From a virus, in the IMG/VR virus record IMGVR_UViG_3300048763_000035, positions 1 through 27,872 of that record: a stretch of 27,872 nucleotides of DNA; one strand, 5' to 3'. Of the stretch, positions 6,545 to 14,277 are shown piece by piece; the first letter of the stretch is position 1, and each line of letters begins with the position of its first letter. The notes under the pieces are model-generated. The model saw only the letters and a list, made by a program, of their open reading frames with translations, did not search any database and was not told where the DNA came from. The position numbers were made by a program, and so were the translations under genes.

Positions 6545-7663
6545 ATGACAACGTCATTCCCTAGTAGCTCGAACTCCACGGTAAAACTGTGGGCGGAAAG
6601 AGCGTTATACGACTTTCAAACAGATACACAATTACTCGGCCAGATGATGAAGTCTGGTGTACTTAAAAGAGAAGATCAAACTTCAAGAACTGCTGGCGAT
6701 AGAGTAAGGATTTCTTACTTGCAAAAACTGACCAATCCTGGATTGATCGGTATGCAAAGCGCTACAGGTGAAGAGCAATCTCTTATATACTTTACTGAAG
6801 ATGTTTTAATTGATCAGCTAAGGAATCCGGTTGGAATACCTGCGCCTTATACTATCGATCAACAAAGAGTGCTTTATGATTTGCCAGAAGATTCCTTTAG
6901 GGTACTTTCTGAGTGGATGCAAATCCATGGTCTAGCAGGTGCATTTAACCAATTAGCGGGTAACACCTCTTCTAGTATCGTTTTTCAAGGAACTACATAT
7001 ACAGGTGGGTTGCTCGGAAGTATAACCGGTTTAAATCTTCCTACCGCTCCTTCGGTTACTACTGGAGATACCCGTATAATTAGACAAAACGGCAATACGA
7101 CAGATGATGAAGTAGGTGCTGACCCAACTTGTACAGCAAAACTTACTGACATTCTTAATATGGAGACTATAGCTGCAACTTCATTGCACTATATACGCCC
7201 ATTATCTGAAATGAGTGAAATAAAATATCACTATTACGTTCACACACAATCTTATCAAGACTTAATGACCGATGCTTCAAGCTCACTACAATATCGTGAC
7301 ATTCAACAAGCATTGATTACTTCAGGTCGTGGCGAAGGTGAGATGCAACGTAGTTTTGTGTTTAGTCAGACTCGAGTCTTCAATTCCGATAAAATACCTC
7401 AGGGAGTAGGTTCTAGCAGTGGTTTATCAATTGCTAATACTCGTAGGAATATATTCACAGGTCGTGAAGCTGGCGGTATCGCATTCGGTAAAGGTTATAC
7501 CGATGGGCGCGAAACAGTAGCTGGATTCAGGATTAACAGTGATTTCTGGGATATCGGTAATGTACAACGTATCGCGATTTCTGGAATATTCGGAATCAAG
7601 AAAGTTACGTTTAATGGAGTCGATCACGGTGTGATTGTCTCTACAAATTATAGTGCAATATAG
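6545..7663 (+). CDS. Major capsid protein (N4-gp56/DUF4043 family)
   Basis: The 372-aa protein has the HK97-fold coat pattern of the N4-gp56 family. Early there is GDRVRISYLQKLTNPGLIG and then a FTEDVLIDQLRNPV block, with QQRVLYDLPEDSFRVLSEW after it. The IKYHYYVHTQSYQDL and C-terminal FGIKKVTFNGVDHGVIV segments fit the later part of the fold. It would form the icosahedral shell. An upstream TTG at 6527 is in frame, but the ATG at 6545 has a GAGG ribosome site and starts MTTSFPSSS, so I prefer it. It follows the scaffold gene after the antisense toxin-antitoxin pair and has its own leader, suggesting separate control of this most abundant virion protein. Confidence 0.85.
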   Translation: MTTSFPSSSNSTVKLWAERALYDFQTDTQLLGQMMKSGVLKREDQTSRTAGDRVRISYLQKLTNPGLIGMQSATGEEQSLIYFTEDVLIDQLRNPVGIPAPYTIDQQRVLYDLPEDSFRVLSEWMQIHGLAGAFNQLAGNTSSSIVFQGTTYTGGLLGSITGLNLPTAPSVTTGDTRIIRQNGNTTDDEVGADPTCTAKLTDILNMETIAATSLHYIRPLSEMSEIKYHYYVHTQSYQDLMTDASSSLQYRDIQQALITSGRGEGEMQRSFVFSQTRVFNSDKIPQGVGSSSGLSIANTRRNIFTGREAGGIAFGKGYTDGRETVAGFRINSDFWDIGNVQRIAISGIFGIKKVTFNGVDHGVIVSTNYSAI

Positions 7664-7672
7664 GAGGTTAAT

Positions 7673-8185
7673 ATGGCTACGGCTTTTACGTTTGGTTCAC
7701 TAGTTCCCGAAGGCTCACAAGCTCCGAGATTTGAAAATGGAATGCTATATACTACGGAATTTCAGTTAACATTAGCACAGACAGTTGTAACGGGAGATAC
7801 CTATACTACTCCTTCCGGTGCGCTTCCTTCTAGTGGTATTAGAATCTATAATATAGAGCTTATTACCCCACCACTTGATACTAATGTTACCCCTACGGGT
7901 ACATTAGCTGTTGGTGATTCTGGATCGGCTACTAGGTTTATTAGTGGTGCTCCAATGGGCATTACTGGGATTACTAGCACTACTTATCAAGTCTACAATA
8001 CCATTAATGTTGCTCAGGGCTTTACTAGCAATGTTGTTACGTCAGGTAACTACTATTGTTATGGAGCAGGTACTACGCCTCAGTTGATTGTTACGGTTGG
8101 TGGAACTATCGCGACCGCAGCAGCTGCTGGGTTGGTAAGACTAAGAGTAACTTTCTACTGTACGGCTGAAAATGCAGGGTCGTAG
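7673..8185 (+). CDS. Probable capsid decoration or minor head protein
   Basis: The 170 residues are rich in Thr, Gly, Ser and Val with few charges, typical of an all-beta virion protein. No signal peptide or catalytic motif is seen. A strong AGGAGG ribosome site lies 6 bases before the ATG, so it should be made abundantly right after the coat, with which it is probably co-transcribed. Coat-proximal genes with this composition often encode decoration proteins, but the family is not recognised and this is inference from place and composition. Confidence 0.55.
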   Translation: MATAFTFGSLVPEGSQAPRFENGMLYTTEFQLTLAQTVVTGDTYTTPSGALPSSGIRIYNIELITPPLDTNVTPTGTLAVGDSGSATRFISGAPMGITGITSTTYQVYNTINVAQGFTSNVVTSGNYYCYGAGTTPQLIVTVGGTIATAAAAGLVRLRVTFYCTAENAGS

Positions 8186-8842
8186 ATGGCAACAACTCTT
8201 GGTAGTTTGGCAATACAAATCTTAAATGATACGAATAGGGATGCTGGGGCTTTTTTAAACCCTGGCAATCCCCAAACGTATCAAGATGCCGTCCAAAACG
8301 CCATTGTGACCGCCATTAAATACCTAGAATATGATTACTATTGGTTATTTAAAAAACTCAATACTATTACCATTCTTCAAAATTCGAATGTTACGGCACT
8401 TCCTGTTGATTTTGGAATGCTAATTAATGCCGGCTACTCTTTAAATGGTGGGTTATATAATCAGAGGCAAGGTTTCTTACCTATGCCTTATGATGAATTA
8501 ACCAGTCTTTTTTGGAATACTTCAAGCACAGGATATCCGACTAAGTATTCTATTCTCGCTAACAATTTTTATGTCTTTCCTTATTGCTCTGCCAATACGG
8601 TATTTAACCTTACCTACTACTATAAGGACGTTACTTATCCGGTAAATCCTGAAGATACCTCTATATGGTTTAATGATTTGACCGTTGATTTAGTACGCAT
8701 GATTGCCATGCAACGCTTTTATAAAGACACGCTACAAACCCCCGAAATCGCCGATACCTATGACAAAGATATAGCAATGTTTCAGGCTGGCTTAATGCGA
8801 CAAAACAATAACCGACAAGTTTCAAATGTAATGAGTATATGA
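8186..8842 (+). CDS. Head-tail adaptor (connector) protein
   Basis: The 218-aa protein starts at the base after the previous stop. It has the pattern of podovirus adaptors of the SU10/P22 gp4 type. There is an N-terminal helical domain ('QDAVQNAIVTAIKYLEYDYYW'-like), then LPVDFGMLINAGY and a YPTKYSILANNFYVFPYCSAN...LTYYYKDV beta segment. A C-terminal helix contains IAMQRFYKDTLQTPEIADTYD. It would dock under the portal ring and receive the tail. Position between coat and the gp10-like protein agrees with P22 order. A different connector subtype remains possible. Confidence 0.65.
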   Translation: MATTLGSLAIQILNDTNRDAGAFLNPGNPQTYQDAVQNAIVTAIKYLEYDYYWLFKKLNTITILQNSNVTALPVDFGMLINAGYSLNGGLYNQRQGFLPMPYDELTSLFWNTSSTGYPTKYSILANNFYVFPYCSANTVFNLTYYYKDVTYPVNPEDTSIWFNDLTVDLVRMIAMQRFYKDTLQTPEIADTYDKDIAMFQAGLMRQNNNRQVSNVMSI

Positions 8843-8843
8843 T

Positions 8844-9728
8844 ATGGCCAATACCCCTAATTATAACTTAGCTCTACCTATTATAGGCGGTAATAGAGAT
8901 GTATGGGGACAGTTAATTAATGGCAACACAAGCTCTATAGATGTTTTACTTGAGGGTATTCAAACAGCGTTTATTGGCAATAATGCTCCCATTCAACCTT
9001 CTCCCTTACCTGCTGGGACATTCTGGATTAATACCTCGGCTAGCCCTTGGAGTTATAGCGTTTGGGATGGTAGTGATTGGGTATTGATAGGCAATATCGA
9101 TCCTACTTTACATAAATTTATACCGATAAATCCCTTTACGGGTTTTCAAATCAACGTACAGATAATTACTAATTCTGGTACTTATACCCCTACCCTGGAT
9201 ATGATCCAATGTTTTACAGAATTAACAGGCGGTGGTGGCGGTGCTGGGAGTGGAAGCGGGACATCTTATGGGGGCGGGGGTGGTGGCGCTGGTTATGGTA
9301 AATCCATATTCACTGCTGCTGAAATTGGTGCGTCGCAAGCTGTTGTTATAGGCGTAGCGGGTTTAGGTTCGGTTGGTGCTGGAGTCGGAGGGAATGGCGG
9401 GGTTTCTACTTTCGGTTCTTTTATTACTGCACCTGGTGGCAATGGTGGGGGAGGCTCTGGTTTTAATGTACCAGGTGGTAATGCTGGCATAGCAACTGGA
9501 GCTAATATTATTAATTCGGGTGGTAGCCAAGGGGGCGGTGGTTTAAATGGTGTCCAAGGTTCAGGTGGTTCAAGTTTACTTGGTATAGGGGGGCAAGTCG
9601 CTAATGGTAGTAGTCCTGGTAATAATGGGACGGGTTACGGTTCAGGTGGCGGGGCATGTAATATGAGCCAAACCGCCGGTAATGGCGCAGCGGGTGTTTG
9701 TATAATTACCGAATACATTATGGGGTAA
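8844..9728 (+). CDS. Glycine-rich tail fibre / adhesin
   Basis: Residues 1-100 form a typical fibre N-terminus (PNYNLALPIIGGNRDVWGQ at 5-23, then FWINTSASPW and a WDGSDW motif). A TYTPT motif at 113-117 leads into a long Gly-rich domain from about residue 129 to 285 with many GGGG runs, closing with GAAGVCIITEYIMG. Such polyglycine domains form receptor-binding tips in fibre adhesins. The final ~180 residues resemble the C-terminus of the 252-aa protein at 18630-19388, so the element has two related tips. It is unusual to see a fibre gene between the adaptor and the gp10-like gene. No chaperone is recognised. Confidence 0.7.
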   Translation: MANTPNYNLALPIIGGNRDVWGQLINGNTSSIDVLLEGIQTAFIGNNAPIQPSPLPAGTFWINTSASPWSYSVWDGSDWVLIGNIDPTLHKFIPINPFTGFQINVQIITNSGTYTPTLDMIQCFTELTGGGGGAGSGSGTSYGGGGGGAGYGKSIFTAAEIGASQAVVIGVAGLGSVGAGVGGNGGVSTFGSFITAPGGNGGGGSGFNVPGGNAGIATGANIINSGGSQGGGGLNGVQGSGGSSLLGIGGQVANGSSPGNNGTGYGSGGGACNMSQTAGNGAAGVCIITEYIMG

Positions 9729-9729
9729 T

Positions 9730-11856
9730 ATGCTAACTGCAAAAAGAATCCCCATAGATATACCACCCGGTGTTAATAAAGATGATAACGCCTATACTTC
9801 TTTTCTGTGGTCTGACGCTGATAAAATAAGATTCTATAGATACTTCCCTCAAAAAATAGGTGGCTGGGTCTCAATTGACTTTGATAATTCCGCAACTATA
9901 AGTGGCTGTCCTAGGTCGGCTTTTTCTTATATTGATAATAGTGGATTTGAACACCTTTTAATAGGGACTAATTACGGACTTTATAGTTATGAAGGTGGAG
10001 ATTTATATAATATCACCCCTTTAGTTGCTGATACTACGGCAATTCCTAATAGTCTGGCTACAAATTTCAAAACACTGTCTACCGCTAATCCTATAACTAC
10101 TGTGATTAATAGTAATGTCGTAACTATAACTATTGCTGGCTATTCTTCCGGTACTTTTGTAGCCGGAGACATTATTGAATTAAGTGGAATAACCGGAAAT
10201 CCAGGCGGTATACCTAATGCGGATTTAAACGGAGACTTAATTATTAATACGGTTTCAGCAACCTCTATTACTGCAAATGCGCTTAATAATGCTGTTGCTA
10301 CTGGTAGCGCGTCGGGGGGGGGTAGTTCGGTAGTTTTGTCAACCAGAGTAATAACCGTAACTCAAACGGCACATGGATTTAGTAATGGCGATAGAGTAAA
10401 GATAGCTTCCGCTGCACAGGTAGATAATTTTACTACTGCCGATCTTAATATAGAAACTATGATTAGAAATAAAACCACCAATACTTATGATTATTATTTA
10501 ATTAATACGACTAATTGGGCTGGCGCTCTTGTAACCGGTGGTGGGGGTTCTGATGCTACCGTACAGGGTCAAATAGCCGCGGGTACTTGTGCGATGGTTT
10601 CTCCTGATGGATTCGGAGGCGGTGATTTCGGCGAAGGTATTTATGGGCAGGGATACCCTTTTGGTGGTGGCGTTATCTATCCGCAAATTTGGTTCTTTGC
10701 ATTATTTAACGACACCATAATTATGACTCCTGGTAATCAAGGGGCTATTTATATATGGAATGGGGACGTAACCGTAGCTCCTACTTTGTTATCTGCACGA
10801 TCAGGTGCGGCTAATGTTCCAAGTGCGGTTAATTACTTATTCGTTGCACAAAATCAAATTGTTGCTCTAGGAGTGGGTGGCGTTCCTAATAGTATCGCCA
10901 CTTCCGATACTAACAATGCTATAGCCTGGAATGTTGGGGTAACTACCAACGCTTTTGCTGGGGAAGTAGTTGATGCCGAGCCTTTTATAGCGCATGGATA
11001 TGTTAAAAATCAATATCTCTTATTTACCCAGAATTCTGTTTCTCTGATGTATTATGTCGGTAAACCTGATTTATGGATAATAACATCATTACTACCATCC
11101 GATGGTGCTTTATCTCCCAAATCTATAGTATCCTTCAATGACTGCGTGGCGTGGAGGGGTCAAAAGGATTTTTATATTTATAATGGCTCTATCGTTTCGA
11201 CTATTCCTAATAACAGTTTGAAGCAGTGGTTTATTTCTAATACAAGTACTGCTACCTATTATCATTCTTTTATACATCAAAGTGCCGTGTTCAATGAATT
11301 ATGGTTTTATACACCCTTTGGTAACAATATAGAATGCAGCAATTATTTAATTTGGAATTGGGAAGAAGGGCATTGGACTAATGGCACTCAAACCCGTACC
11401 GCCTCTGAAACGCCGCCCAATCTAAACCGCGACCAATATATGCTAACAGGAAGCTGCGACGGTAGTATTGCACCAACTTTGTATCAGGTAGAAATCTTTG
11501 ATGTGTATGGCGATGACGGTGAAAATATGACCGGAAGTCTTAGTAGTAATTCAGCCCTTATTGCTGAAGGTGATTACATGCAGCAGATATTTAGAATCAT
11601 TCCAAGCAATGTTTTGTTACCTTATGGAAAAGTACCAGAAAATAATCTTTTATATTCTTTTACAGTTTTAACTAAAGAATATGACGGCCAACCATCCTTT
11701 CGTTCTTTCGGTGCATATAATGTTTATGATACTACCGGAAAAATCGAAACCCGGATTAACGGCAGACAACGCCAATATGTATTAAATTTCTCCAATCAAT
11801 TTGGCTTTCGTATTGAAAGGTTCTTTGAAGAAGTTAAGCAAACTACAGTGAGATAA
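9730..11856 (+). CDS. Tail hub / DNA stabilisation protein (P22 gp10-like)
   Basis: The start, AKRIPIDIPPGVNKDDNAYTS then KIRFYRYFPQKIGGW, is the hallmark of P22 gp10-type packaged-DNA stabilisation proteins. Repeated blades with motifs such as GTNYGLYSYEGGDLYNITP, IYIWNG, GQKDFYIYNGSI and NYLIWNWEEGHWTNG fit a beta-propeller. At 708 aa it is longer than P22 gp10 (472). An inserted Ser/Thr/Gly-rich beta region at about 115-280 probably accounts for the extra length. It would close the portal channel below the adaptor and form the tail tube. Adjacent genes are fibre and ejection proteins, consistent with this. Confidence 0.75.
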   Translation: MLTAKRIPIDIPPGVNKDDNAYTSFLWSDADKIRFYRYFPQKIGGWVSIDFDNSATISGCPRSAFSYIDNSGFEHLLIGTNYGLYSYEGGDLYNITPLVADTTAIPNSLATNFKTLSTANPITTVINSNVVTITIAGYSSGTFVAGDIIELSGITGNPGGIPNADLNGDLIINTVSATSITANALNNAVATGSASGGGSSVVLSTRVITVTQTAHGFSNGDRVKIASAAQVDNFTTADLNIETMIRNKTTNTYDYYLINTTNWAGALVTGGGGSDATVQGQIAAGTCAMVSPDGFGGGDFGEGIYGQGYPFGGGVIYPQIWFFALFNDTIIMTPGNQGAIYIWNGDVTVAPTLLSARSGAANVPSAVNYLFVAQNQIVALGVGGVPNSIATSDTNNAIAWNVGVTTNAFAGEVVDAEPFIAHGYVKNQYLLFTQNSVSLMYYVGKPDLWIITSLLPSDGALSPKSIVSFNDCVAWRGQKDFYIYNGSIVSTIPNNSLKQWFISNTSTATYYHSFIHQSAVFNELWFYTPFGNNIECSNYLIWNWEEGHWTNGTQTRTASETPPNLNRDQYMLTGSCDGSIAPTLYQVEIFDVYGDDGENMTGSLSSNSALIAEGDYMQQIFRIIPSNVLLPYGKVPENNLLYSFTVLTKEYDGQPSFRSFGAYNVYDTTGKIETRINGRQRQYVLNFSNQFGFRIERFFEEVKQTTVR

Positions 11857-11857
11857 T

Positions 11858-12151
11858 ATGATTAATAATGCTTCAATTAATAGATCAAATCCCTTGATAA
11901 ATTCAGAAAGTGAATTAATCAGACGCGTTGCTTTACTTGAAAATCAACTCAGATCAATAACGCAAACTTTAAATGCTTTCTATCTCAAAGGGCGGCTTAG
12001 AACTGATCGAACCGCTCCCGCGAATAGCACAGATATAAATAAAAACGTTGACCTACTCTATGACCGAGTAATTACGCCGACTTACGAATATATTTTGCTT
12101 AATAATTCAGGTACGTTAGAATGGGTAAGGATAAGTGCATCAACATTTTAG
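11858..12151 (+). CDS. 97-aa small tail-region protein, unknown
   Basis: A heptad-like helix (ESELIRRVALLENQLRSITQTLNAFY, about residues 18-43) is followed by a short beta-rich end (YEYILLNNSGTLEWVRISA). It starts two bases after the gp10-like stop. A helix-plus-beta layout in the P22 position of gp26 and gp14 suggests a small tail or assembly component, perhaps a trimer. No family is recognised. Confidence 0.55.
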   Translation: MINNASINRSNPLINSESELIRRVALLENQLRSITQTLNAFYLKGRLRTDRTAPANSTDINKNVDLLYDRVITPTYEYILLNNSGTLEWVRISASTF

Positions 12152-12177
12152 AGTAAGTTTTAATAAAAGGTAAAGAT

Positions 12178-13014
12178 ATGGATCCAGCTACAGTTTTAGC
12201 GCTAGGAAGTTTAGCAGGTTCGCTATTCGGGGGCAATGATGAAGAAGCAGCTCCTGATATGAGTTCTACTCAAAGAGGGTATAATGCATTACCCCAGCAA
12301 GGCAAGGGAGCATGGGATAATTTCTTTAACATGCTTAATGATCTAGCTTCACGTAGTGGTAATTTTCCAGAGCTAAATCAAACACAGCAAAATGCCATTG
12401 GTCAATATGCTAATCCCAACTATTCAATGGAAGGACTAGCACCATATGCAAATCCATTTCAGCAAATGATACAAAAGCATGCCGAAGATGCAATTAATCG
12501 TGGTTATGAAACCGATAGATCGTGGTTAATGGATAGATCGTCTCAATTAGGCTCTCAAGTAAAGCCTAACACTAACTCAGCACTTAATACTCAATTAGGG
12601 CAATTAATGGAGTCTAAAAATAGAAATCTTGGAAATAGTGCGGCTAATCTCGGATATCAGGGTTATAAAGAAGCGCTCGGACTCAGGTCGGATACGTTGG
12701 CACAAATGCTACAAGCTGGCAATCTTCAGCAGGAAGCCCCTTATAGAAAAGCTGGTTTATATGGTAATTTAGCTAGCCTAATACCTCAAAGCGAGACAAC
12801 CTCTCATACCGGAGCGGTAGAAGCGCGACCTGGTATATTTAAAACAATCGGTAATGCTGTAGGTGGCCTGGGTGGCATAGGGGGAATACCTGAGACCCAG
12901 ATGAAGGATGCTCAAGGCAATATTTTACCTAATGCAGGCAAATTTGCTAATAATACTCTGGGTAATTATTTGAATAATTTTAATACTAATTTTAATGGTC
13001 TAATCGGTGGGTAG
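12178..13014 (+). CDS. Ejection protein, P22 gp7-like position
   Basis: The 278-aa protein has a short hydrophobic N-terminus (MDPATVLALGSLAGSLFGG) followed by Gln/Asn/Ala-rich helical sequence (NPFQQMIQKHAEDAINRGYETD and so on) and a Gly/Asn-rich C-terminus. The pattern and place match the first of three internal virion proteins ejected with the DNA in P22-like phages (gp7, gp20, gp16). The N-terminal segment resembles the removable leader of such proteins, though no cleavage site can be proved. AAAGG precedes the ATG. Function in membrane passage is inferred from order. Confidence 0.6.
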   Translation: MDPATVLALGSLAGSLFGGNDEEAAPDMSSTQRGYNALPQQGKGAWDNFFNMLNDLASRSGNFPELNQTQQNAIGQYANPNYSMEGLAPYANPFQQMIQKHAEDAINRGYETDRSWLMDRSSQLGSQVKPNTNSALNTQLGQLMESKNRNLGNSAANLGYQGYKEALGLRSDTLAQMLQAGNLQQEAPYRKAGLYGNLASLIPQSETTSHTGAVEARPGIFKTIGNAVGGLGGIGGIPETQMKDAQGNILPNAGKFANNTLGNYLNNFNTNFNGLIGG

Positions 13015-13016
13015 TT

Positions 13017-14276
13017 ATGTTAAGTCAATTATTGGGTAGTTATTTGAGAGAGCCTAGACAGCAGGGGCAACAACAGCAGCTTCAGCAACAGCAGCAACCC
13101 CAGCAACCCCAGCAACAGCAGCAACAGCAGCAACCCCAGCAACCCCAGCAACAGCAGCAACAGCAGCAACCCCAGCAACAGCAGCAGCAAATGCCTACTC
13201 CGGACAATACTCTTGGATTGGCTATGCTGATTGCAGCGGGCAGCGGTAAATCCCTAGGAGATACATTACCTATTGCAGCAGAGATAACTTATAAGCAACA
13301 GATGGCACAGGCAGAAGATGCTAAACGCCAGCAAGCTTTGTATGCGCAAATGCAGCCTGAAGAAAACGTTATCAGTAATCATGTCACGGGTGAATATGTC
13401 AAGCAGCGCAAGCAAAATGGGTTAGTGACGGGACTTTCAAATATAGTGCCCGATGCACAGGGTGGCCAAGGAATGGGCGGAATGGCCAATCTTATACAAC
13501 AGCAACGTGAAAATCCTATACCTGATAGCATAGCCCCTATGCCGGAAACACAAAATCCCAATAATCCTTATATTACTCCGCGTGATAAGATGGACATCAG
13601 GCGTGAAACTGCCGAAGAAGAAAAGGAAGTCCGGAAAGAAAAAAGAAAGATGAATGATGAGTTTTTAACTAAAGCGGGTGATGTAAGTATAGCTAGCTCT
13701 AAATTGCTTCCGCAGTTTCAACAGGCAAAATTATTAATACCTAAATTTTCTTCTGGGACTTTTAATGCGCTATCCTATCAACAGCAGAGAGCTTTTAAAA
13801 CAAAAAGGGCCGCAGCTTATGAGCGTTTTGTTGCCATTACCAGTCGATTGGCATTAGATATTGCCATAGAGCAAAAAGGCTCACAAAGTGATAACGATAT
13901 GAAGATTATATTGGCTACCAAACCTAACGTAGACAATACAGAAGAGGGCAATCGTCAAATAATAGAGAATCTGGAGCTTTCCGCTCAGCGAGATATAGAA
14001 TTCTCAGATGCCGCTAACGAATGGATTAAACGAGGGGGAAATGCTAATGAATTTAAAGTCGCCTGGGCAAAATATGTGAATCAGAATCCACTATTTGCTC
14101 AAGATAACAACAATAATATAACAGTTAATAGAGACAGTCTGACTAACTGGAAAGAAGCAATTTTTGGTGAAAAGCCACAAAAAGGTGATGCTGCCGAAGT
14201 TTCTAGCAAAAGAGACCCAAGCGAAGGGTATTTATTAAAGCGAATAAGAAAGATAGATCCGAATTACAAGAGGTGA
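13017..14276 (+). CDS. Ejection protein, P22 gp20-like position, with Gln/Pro tract
   Basis: A short N-terminal helix (MLSQLLGSYLREPR) is followed at residues 15-58 by an almost pure Gln/Pro tract. Residues 65-100 contain a hydrophobic, Gly-rich helix (LGLAMLIAAGSGKSLGD), then long Gln/Glu/Lys-rich helices. The start follows the previous stop by two bases with a GGTGGG ribosome site. Size (419 aa) and order fit the second ejection protein of the P22 set. The Gln tract may act as a flexible linker within the virion. Similarity to known gp20 proteins cannot be tested here. Confidence 0.6.
   Translation: MLSQLLGSYLREPRQQGQQQQLQQQQQPQQPQQQQQQQQPQQPQQQQQQQQPQQQQQQMPTPDNTLGLAMLIAAGSGKSLGDTLPIAAEITYKQQMAQAEDAKRQQALYAQMQPEENVISNHVTGEYVKQRKQNGLVTGLSNIVPDAQGGQGMGGMANLIQQQRENPIPDSIAPMPETQNPNNPYITPRDKMDIRRETAEEEKEVRKEKRKMNDEFLTKAGDVSIASSKLLPQFQQAKLLIPKFSSGTFNALSYQQQRAFKTKRAAAYERFVAITSRLALDIAIEQKGSQSDNDMKIILATKPNVDNTEEGNRQIIENLELSAQRDIEFSDAANEWIKRGGNANEFKVAWAKYVNQNPLFAQDNNNNITVNRDSLTNWKEAIFGEKPQKGDAAEVSSKRDPSEGYLLKRIRKIDPNYKR
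13059..13190 (+). repeat. CAG/CAA/CCC low-complexity repeat
   Basis: The stretch is built of cag, caa and ccc codons in near-tandem blocks. A block encoding QQPQQPQQ followed by several Gln codons occurs twice almost exactly, and a shorter variant follows. In-frame slippage or unequal recombination would change the length of the Gln/Pro tract without breaking the gene. Confidence 0.85.
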
Positions 14277-14277
14277 T

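Noticed and set aside
9293-9490. Pro-rich minus-strand frame
   Set aside because: It is the complement of the glycine codons of the fibre gene.
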